DNA from: JBAXEO01 sp964541375
GTDB lineage: Bacteria; Actinomycetota; Coriobacteriia; Anaerosomatales; JAAXUF01
Direction: 5' to 3'
Length of the DNA: 35,832 bases
Assembly (NCBI GenBank): GCA_964541375.1
Contig: CAZIPT010000017.1
Span: forward strand, 1-35,832
Shown: piece by piece, positions 30,397 to 35,832 of the stretch
Layout of the letters: the number at the start of each line of letters is the position of its first letter
How positions within the stretch are numbered: position 1 is the first letter of the stretch
Made by a program: the position numbers and the translations under genes
Notes under the pieces: generated by a model
The model's input: the letters and a program-made list of their open reading frames with translations, nothing else
Told to the model about the DNA's origin: nothing
Database searches by the model: none

Positions 30397-31684
30397 TGGC
30401 TTCCGCCTTAGCAACATCCGAATCCGAGATACGCCGTATCCCAGTTACGCACTCGTGCACAAGCGACTTCCGGTAGGCGACCAAGATCCCGACTTGCTCC
30501 TCAAGCATGTGTTCGATCTTGTTGATCCTGGTCCATATGCCGTCAAGGTACTCCCTGATCTGGCGCTGCTCAGCGAGCGGCGGCACTGGGACTTCAAGAC
30601 GTCCGTATCTGGTCGGATTGAGATTCGCCTGTTGCACCGATGGAATGGCCAAGCTGCGCGCTAGGCCAAGCAACGCTCCGCTGTTAAGTAGGTAGCAGAA
30701 GTAGCCCGGATCGTTGTTGCCATCCGTTCGCAGCCGAACCAAGTAGGATGCGAACGTGATCTTGTCGGCCGCATCACCCCGGAATATGCCGACCTTCGCA
30801 ACTTGGTCAAGGCTGTTGGTCCGATTAAAGAGCAGGTCGCCCGTCTCAAGAATCAGATGACTGCTCACGTCCGGCAAGAACTCCATCTTTGAGAAGCATA
30901 TCTCGCCATCTACGACGTTTCCCATCTTGAGAACCGCGAAGTCTCCGTCGGTCGTCGTACTCTCCGAGGTACCGTAGTCCATGCACCGAAGCACTCGCTT
31001 CAGCTTCTTCACTGACCAATGGGAGGGTATCCTGCCGAGCCAACTGATCCCTGTTGCCTTCTTCTCGGCACCAGCGTTCAGACCGCGACTGACGGCCGCT
31101 TGGGTGGCTGAGCTGCGCAGATCACCTAGAGCAGTAATCTGCGCTCTCTTTGATGATAGGGCTTGGTCTATTGCCAAGCAGCTTGCATCCAGATAGGCCG
31201 CGATTCGCTCTTGCTCCAACGCCAGAGGCAAAGGCAAGTCGAAGACAGACAGCTGTTTGGGCCAATTGACGCGGGGCATCTTTGCACCGTACGCCAGCGC
31301 ATTGCACCTCTGAATGAGCCAATGCGCACCCATGCAGTAGTAGAGAAAGCGACCGTTGATTCGGCGCGGGGCAAGGGCGAGTATTTCCCCAGTGCAATAC
31401 CCACGGAAGTCCGGTTGGCCGTACTTCTCCAGATACGGCCTTAGCTTCCCAAATAGAACATCCCCGGGTTCAAATCGAGTGACCGCGCTATCCACGTCCA
31501 GGGTGTCTCTTCGTGAGAGTATCCGTCCGGTCCCACTCTCGATGTCCTCAAGCTCAAGGTAGTTCTGCGACTGATCCTGAACTACCAGCTTCTCACGCCT
31601 CAGATCGACAACGTCCTTCAGTCTGTCGCGATCCCAGTCACTCGGGAGCACCGGCAGAAATGAGCAATCGCGGTCTCCCTGCAT
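30389..31684 (-). CDS. hsdS: Type I specificity subunit (HsdS)
   Basis: 431 residues from ATG 31684, which shares its A with the hsdM stop (TGATG); a GTG one codon upstream is possible. Two target-recognition domains are visible: the first after LPSDWDRDRLKDVVDL, the second after IPSHWSVKKLKRVLR. Each is followed by a conserved helical spacer, LALEQERIAAYLDAS and LAEQRQIREYLDGI. The two domains read a bipartite DNA site and direct both methylation and restriction. The recognition sequence cannot be predicted here. Intact. Confidence 0.93.
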   Translation of the reverse strand: MQGDRDCSFLPVLPSDWDRDRLKDVVDLRREKLVVQDQSQNYLELEDIESGTGRILSRRDTLDVDSAVTRFEPGDVLFGKLRPYLEKYGQPDFRGYCTGEILALAPRRINGRFLYYCMGAHWLIQRCNALAYGAKMPRVNWPKQLSVFDLPLPLALEQERIAAYLDASCLAIDQALSSKRAQITALGDLRSSATQAAVSRGLNAGAEKKATGISWLGRIPSHWSVKKLKRVLRCMDYGTSESTTTDGDFAVLKMGNVVDGEICFSKMEFLPDVSSHLILETGDLLFNRTNSLDQVAKVGIFRGDAADKITFASYLVRLRTDGNNDPGYFCYLLNSGALLGLARSLAIPSVQQANLNPTRYGRLEVPVPPLAEQRQIREYLDGIWTRINKIEHMLEEQVGILVAYRKSLVHECVTGIRRISDSDVAKAEANV

Positions 31685-33759
31685 CACTCCGCCGCTCCAG
31701 GTAGTCCCTTGAGCAACCCCTCGGCTTCCCCCTCAAGGCTCCAGAACGCAGCCAGGAGACTCTCGGTCGCGGGGGGCGGTGTGTAGCGGTAGAAGTACTT
31801 GTTTGGAAGGATCTCGTAGCCAAGCTGAGGGCGATCGCGCCAGCGGACGATGGGTCTCTCGATCTCACGCTCGAGGAACTCAGGTATGTATTCCAACGGA
31901 TCACTTGCCGCATCAAAGGGGATGTACTCGTCGTCTTTGACGTAGTAGCGATGGGTATAGCTGACGTCGGTCTCCAGCTTGTCTAGAATCGCCGTCGTTA
32001 GGCGCGGGGGAAGCTCTTCCGGGAAGCGAGCTACAACCGCCGCCTTGTACGCCTCAAGGAAGCTCCCGTCTTGGGCAACAGCAAGATCGAACTCGTGAAC
32101 GGTCCTTGATACTGGGCTCAGTACTCGCACATGAAAGACGATTTCGGTCTCGTAGAAATCCTGTCTTGCCCTAGCGTTGGCGACCTTGAACTGCACCGGA
32201 AATGGCTCGGTGACGTACTCCGGGTTGCCCCCGTCATCAGTCTCCCAAGTGACCACTTCAACCTTGTGGAAGGCAAAGTCCTCCTTGCGAAAGAACTGAA
32301 CCTCGTCGGCGTCGAAGTCGCCCGCCCAACCTCCGAGATAGCGCTCTTCCATCCATCGACGATGTGACCTATGGATGAAGTGCCGCTTACTGCCAAATGA
32401 CTTCGACTGCTGTTCGAACTGCTGACGGCCGTCAATCAGCATGATGCGCCCAGCTCGACCAACCAGATCACGGTCATTGCGGAGCAGCCAAATGTAGGTA
32501 GATATTCCTGTGTTGTAGAACAGCTGATCAGGCAGCATGACTATGGCATCAAGCCAGTCATTCTCAAGGATCCATCGGCGGATCTCGGACTCCCCTGAGC
32601 CACAATCACCGTTGCTGAGCGGAGATCCGTTGAAGATGATCGCTATCTTGCTGCCGCCGTCCTTCACGGGCTTCATCTTGCTGATGATTGTCTGCAGGAA
32701 GAGGAGTGAGCCGTCATCGACGGACGGCATCCCGGCGACGTATCGGGTCGAACGCAGCGCCTCTGCCTCGGCCTGATACCCGTCCTTTCCGCCCCAAGTG
32801 ACCCCGAACGGCGGATTGCTCAGCATGTAATCGAACCTGAATTCCGACTCGGGGAACTGGTCACCCGGTTCTTTGCGCTGTGGGTCGTGTGGGATGAGCG
32901 AGTTGCCCGAGTGAATGGTTGTCTGGGTCTCTCCTCTGATCAGAGCCTCTGCGCGGGCGATCGCGTAGGTCTCGTCCAGAAGCTCGGTGCCATGAAGGGT
33001 GATGAAGCGATGAACCCGGTCTCTTTCGGCGTCATCAGCCGACTTGTCGAGGAGGTGCTCCTTCGCCACGTAGAGCATGCCCCCGGTCCCGCAGGCGGGG
33101 TCGTAGATCGAGGTGTGTCGATCCGGAATCGGGATCTCTAGGAGCTCGACCATGAGACGGATGACCTCACGGGGCGTGAAATGGTCACCGGCTGCCTCCG
33201 CGTGCTGCTCTGAGAAGCGGCGGAGCAGATCCTCATAGATGTAGCCCATCTCGATGCTTGATAGCCGATCTGGGCCGATGTCGAGCGTGGAGTACTGGTT
33301 GAGTATTGGCGCGAGTCTAGCGTTCTTGACCATCTTGCCGATGACAGCCCGGTAGTTGAAACTATCGAGAATATCTTGGACGTTGTCCGAGAAGCCATTC
33401 AGATACGCACGGAAGTTCTTCTCCAGGAGCGTCTGATCCTCCTCGTAGATCATGCGGAGCGTCCAGTTGGTTGAGTTCGAGAAACCAGGCGACTGCTTCG
33501 GGTTGAGCTCAAGGCCCTTGACGAGCCGGGCAAGGGCCTTGTCAGAGATGCCCTTGCGCTTCCCGAGAATCTCGAGCGCCTTCACCTCACGCCACTTCAC
33601 TAAGACGCACTCAAGTCGCCGGATCGTGATGATGGGAAGAATGACGTTTTGATACTCGTGAGCTTTGAACTTGCCCCTGAGACGCTCGGCCGACTTCCAT
33701 AGCTCGTCCGAAAGGTAGTCGAGCTGATCAGTATCGAGGTGGGAAGCCTCTTGAGGCAT
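31684..33759 (-). CDS. hsdM: Type I DNA methylase subunit (HsdM)
   Basis: 691 residues from ATG 33759. The N-terminal helical domain and HFTPREVIRLMVELL (194-208) precede motif I DPACGTGG (220-227). The catalytic NPPF lies at 315-318, as in N6-adenine methylases. It is longer than the roughly 500-residue classic HsdM: about 190 extra residues follow the catalytic part, including a beta-rich tail ending in YEILPNKYFYRYTPPP, a feature of a known longer subfamily. Works with HsdS to methylate the host site. First gene of the operon; a promoter is expected in 33760-33908. Confidence 0.93.
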   Translation of the reverse strand: MPQEASHLDTDQLDYLSDELWKSAERLRGKFKAHEYQNVILPIITIRRLECVLVKWREVKALEILGKRKGISDKALARLVKGLELNPKQSPGFSNSTNWTLRMIYEEDQTLLEKNFRAYLNGFSDNVQDILDSFNYRAVIGKMVKNARLAPILNQYSTLDIGPDRLSSIEMGYIYEDLLRRFSEQHAEAAGDHFTPREVIRLMVELLEIPIPDRHTSIYDPACGTGGMLYVAKEHLLDKSADDAERDRVHRFITLHGTELLDETYAIARAEALIRGETQTTIHSGNSLIPHDPQRKEPGDQFPESEFRFDYMLSNPPFGVTWGGKDGYQAEAEALRSTRYVAGMPSVDDGSLLFLQTIISKMKPVKDGGSKIAIIFNGSPLSNGDCGSGESEIRRWILENDWLDAIVMLPDQLFYNTGISTYIWLLRNDRDLVGRAGRIMLIDGRQQFEQQSKSFGSKRHFIHRSHRRWMEERYLGGWAGDFDADEVQFFRKEDFAFHKVEVVTWETDDGGNPEYVTEPFPVQFKVANARARQDFYETEIVFHVRVLSPVSRTVHEFDLAVAQDGSFLEAYKAAVVARFPEELPPRLTTAILDKLETDVSYTHRYYVKDDEYIPFDAASDPLEYIPEFLEREIERPIVRWRDRPQLGYEILPNKYFYRYTPPPATESLLAAFWSLEGEAEGLLKGLPGAAE

Positions 33760-33811
33760 ATGTAGTCACAGCCTGTTCGTGGCACGGGAACGCCGGATAG
33801 GACAGACCACA

Positions 33812-33817
33812 ATCATA
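33812..33817 (-). promoter_or_regulatory. Possible -10 element of the hsd operon
   Basis: TATGAT on the minus strand lies 53 nt before the hsdM start. No good -35 is seen 16-18 nt upstream, so this is tentative. The 149-nt gap between hsdM and oraE contains no other evident feature. Confidence 0.3.
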
Positions 33818-33908
33818 GCGGAGTCACTCGTAGGCACTGGGGTTACCGGGCGAGCACGCGGCACTCCCGATCGCATGAGCGGTAGCCTGCTCAACACATT
33901 GTGCCCCC

Positions 33909-35832
33909 CTACATCCCTCGGTCGCGCATCATCTCCACGATGCAGCTCGCCACGTCGACGCCCTTCGTCCTGCGCCCGAAGCCGGCATCCATGCCCCACC
34001 CGCGGGCCTGCTCGTCGGTGACCTGCGTGCCGCCGGCGATCAGCAGCAGCTTGTCTCGGACACCCTTCTCCACGGCCAGGTCGGCGAGCTTCTCCATGTT
34101 GTTCCGGTGCATGTCGCCGTGCGTGATGATCGTCGAGACTAACACCACCTGCGCGCCGTGCTCGATGGCGGCGTCGAGGACCTTCTCCACCGGCACCGAC
34201 GTTCCCAGGTAGGTGCAGCCAAAGCCCCACTTCTCCAGGCCGCCGTGCTTGATGTCGATGATTTCGAGCATGCCCACCGAGTGCTCGTCCATGCCCACGG
34301 TGGCGGCGATGCAGCGCAGGTTCTTCTCGGCGACGAAGGCTCGGATCTCCTCGTCGGAGAGCGGCACCACCGGCTCGGGGATGACCAGCTTGGAGACGTC
34401 GATGGCCACGTCCAGGACGCCCTTGATCTCGACCAGCGTGCCCTCGGCGGGGTGCATGACGCTTCGGTGGATGACCTCGGGGTCGATGAGGTTCATCTTG
34501 CGGCCGATCTCGAGCGCGGCGGCTTCGGCGATCGCTTGGGGCACCGGCAGGAACATGGTGACCGACACGATGCCGTCGCCGGCCCACTCCACCTCCGGCG
34601 TCACGAGCCCGGCGGCGCGTGCCTCGGCCGTCTTGGCGAGCCGCACGTTGACGTTGTCCTCGGGGTCGAGCTCGTCGATGAACGGCACCTTGTCGCGGTC
34701 GCACAGCGTGCAGCCGCCTATTGGATGGCACGGCTTCTCGACGCTTCTGGGCAGGTTGTTGTAGCCAAAGTGGTGGCAGACCGGCGCCATATAGTCGTCG
34801 GCGCGCTCCACGATGGTGCCCTCGGCCAGACCGCCGTCGGCGGTGCGGCGGATGCCGTCGTCGTGCGTCTCGGGATACTCGCCCGAGTCCACGAAGTACG
34901 CCTCCTCGACGGCCGCGAAGTAGCCGCCATCGGCAATCATCGCTTCGAGGAAGAGCACCGCGCGCTCCTTGAGCTCGCGGATGCGGTTGCGCAGCTCTGG
35001 GTTCTCCCGGTCGAGCTTGACCATCTCGCGGATGCCGTCCATGCCCAGCAGCGACTGCTTGGCGGTGTCGACAGCGGCGATGTTGTTGTAGTGCCACGGC
35101 ACGTTGCGGCCCTCGTCGGGCGTGATCGTGGACTGGATGTCGGCGCTGGTGAGGCGCGAGATCATCAGGTTCATCACGTGGCTGACGGTCGCGTCGCGCG
35201 CGTCGCTCTCCATGTAGCGCGTGTTCTGCTGGGCGCGCATCTTGTAGTCGCCAAAGAGGTCGCGCAGCGCCACGGCGTACGGCAGGTCCATGCGCATGCA
35301 CGGCGCGGGCGCGGCGTCGGGCGGCACGGTCGACAGTGCGATGTCTTCCTTGGGCATCCCCACGCTCACGCTGAACGCGCAGTTGATCGCGTGCTGTACC
35401 AGCAGCTCAGGCATGACCTTCCACGCCTTGACCGCGGTGGCGTTGGCGTTGTGCGCGCCGTCGATCTGCAGCATGCGCACCGAGCGCATGATGCGCTTGG
35501 CCACGGCCGCGTCGACAAAGCTGCGGAACATGTTGATGTTGCGATAGAGCACGTTGTACTGCGGGTCCTGGTGCGCGCCGTTGACGCCCTCCTCGGCGAA
35601 CATGACGGCGATCTCAGGTCCGGCCACGCCGCTCACGTAGCTGTGGTAGTTGATCGGCCGGCCGACCTCGTCCTCGATCAGGTCGAGCGCACGGCGGGTG
35701 ACTCGGCACTGCTTGCGCGTCACGGCGATGCCGCCGACGCCCTCGGGCGTGCCTTCGAGCAGGCCGTCGATGTGGCTCTGGCCGGCGGTGCGGATGACCA
35801 TCATGTGGTCGGCGCCGTGCCAGGCGGCCATG
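33909..35832 (-). CDS. oraE: D-ornithine 4,5-aminomutase E subunit (OraE), 5' end beyond the window
   Basis: About 640 residues are visible; some 100 N-terminal residues of the usual roughly 740-750 lie beyond the right edge, and the ATG at 35831 is probably internal. The C-terminal cobalamin domain has DEHSVG, whose His (codon 34281-34283) is the lower cobalt ligand. Exactly 11 residues later is the Lys of DIKHGG (34248-34250). The same His-to-Lys spacing (His618/Lys629) is described for the clostridial enzyme, where the Lys binds pyridoxal phosphate. The TIM-barrel part also fits (NRDPQYN-like and PCMRMDLPYAVALRDLFGDY blocks). The enzyme moves the terminal amino group of D-ornithine in anaerobic ornithine fermentation. 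Confidence 0.92.
   Translation of the reverse strand, partial: MAAWHGADHMMVIRTAGQSHIDGLLEGTPEGVGGIAVTRKQCRVTRRALDLIEDEVGRPINYHSYVSGVAGPEIAVMFAEEGVNGAHQDPQYNVLYRNINMFRSFVDAAVAKRIMRSVRMLQIDGAHNANATAVKAWKVMPELLVQHAINCAFSVSVGMPKEDIALSTVPPDAAPAPCMRMDLPYAVALRDLFGDYKMRAQQNTRYMESDARDATVSHVMNLMISRLTSADIQSTITPDEGRNVPWHYNNIAAVDTAKQSLLGMDGIREMVKLDRENPELRNRIRELKERAVLFLEAMIADGGYFAAVEEAYFVDSGEYPETHDDGIRRTADGGLAEGTIVERADDYMAPVCHHFGYNNLPRSVEKPCHPIGGCTLCDRDKVPFIDELDPEDNVNVRLAKTAEARAAGLVTPEVEWAGDGIVSVTMFLPVPQAIAEAAALEIGRKMNLIDPEVIHRSVMHPAEGTLVEIKGVLDVAIDVSKLVIPEPVVPLSDEEIRAFVAEKNLRCIAATVGMDEHSVGMLEIIDIKHGGLEKWGFGCTYLGTSVPVEKVLDAAIEHGAQVVLVSTIITHGDMHRNNMEKLADLAVEKGVRDKLLLIAGGTQVTDEQARGWGMDAGFGRRTKGVDVASCIVEMMRDRGM

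Noticed and set aside
33766..35301. 511-codon minus-strand frame overlapping oraE
   Set aside because: Same strand but a different frame from OraE, which carries catalytic motifs; this frame is Arg-rich and lacks family features.
1..35832. CRISPR arrays, tRNA or rRNA genes, insertion sequences, prophage genes
   Set aside because: Looked for on both strands; no regularly spaced repeats, cloverleaf-like segments, transposase, integrase or structural phage genes were seen.

Overview
The window is high-GC DNA from what is probably an anaerobic actinobacterium, perhaps of the Coriobacteriia/OPB41 kind. This placement is an inference. It rests on G+C-rich codon use, a coenzyme-B12 ornithine aminomutase (OraE) at the right edge, a GlmL/MutL-family protein at the left edge and a membrane EFR1-type ferredoxin. 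No rRNA, tRNA, transposase, integrase or CRISPR array was seen.

Layout. (1) 1-407, minus strand: the 5' part of a GlmL/MutL-family gene. (2) 570-7042: an acyltransferase-3 membrane protein, then a set of genes carrying copies of one operator (TAGAG-N6-CTCTA). The set is a Tat-exported Acg-type flavin oxidoreductase, its likely TetR repressor, a DUF6544-like membrane protein and, divergently, an EFR1 ferredoxin followed by GNAT and ASCH genes. (3) 7.1-19.7 kb: a mosaic of small accessory genes rich in toxin-antitoxin modules, whole or decayed. These are XRE-MNT with a truncated HEPN, two VapBC pairs, an orphan ribbon-helix-helix antitoxin, a Phd/DUF1778-like chimeric antitoxin with a truncated GNAT toxin, and a HicAB-like pair. 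Between them lie housekeeping-type enzymes (YdeI-like, flavin monooxygenase, VOC, dienelactone hydrolase) and two lipoproteins. A remnant of a second ydeI/monooxygenase locus flanks the second VapBC pair. (4) 19.8-27.1 kb, all minus strand: a tightly packed six-gene cassette that I do not recognise as a named system. In transcription order it encodes a membrane-anchored Nudix-like/radical-SAM/SPASM fusion, an amino-type DNA methyltransferase, a second radical-SAM enzyme, a tandem MazG-like protein with two identical-spacing zinc motifs, a protein with two C-terminal membrane segments, and a GNAT-fold protein. (5) 27.4-33.8 kb, same strand: a complete type I restriction-modification system (hsdM-hsdS-hsdR). 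(6) 33.9 kb to the right edge: oraE, without its 5' end.

How it fits together. oraE and the glmL-like gene belong to B12-mutase metabolism and point the same way, so the roughly 33 kb between them looks like an accessory region placed between two related genes. The six-gene cassette plus type I R-M is the most interesting part. It combines two radical-SAM enzymes, two nucleotide-pyrophosphohydrolase-type folds (MazG and a degenerate Nudix) and a DNA methyltransferase. That suggests a modification or defence system acting on DNA or the nucleotide pool; a radical-SAM-made peptide product is the main alternative. These functional statements are inference, while the motifs and gene junctions are read directly from the sequence.
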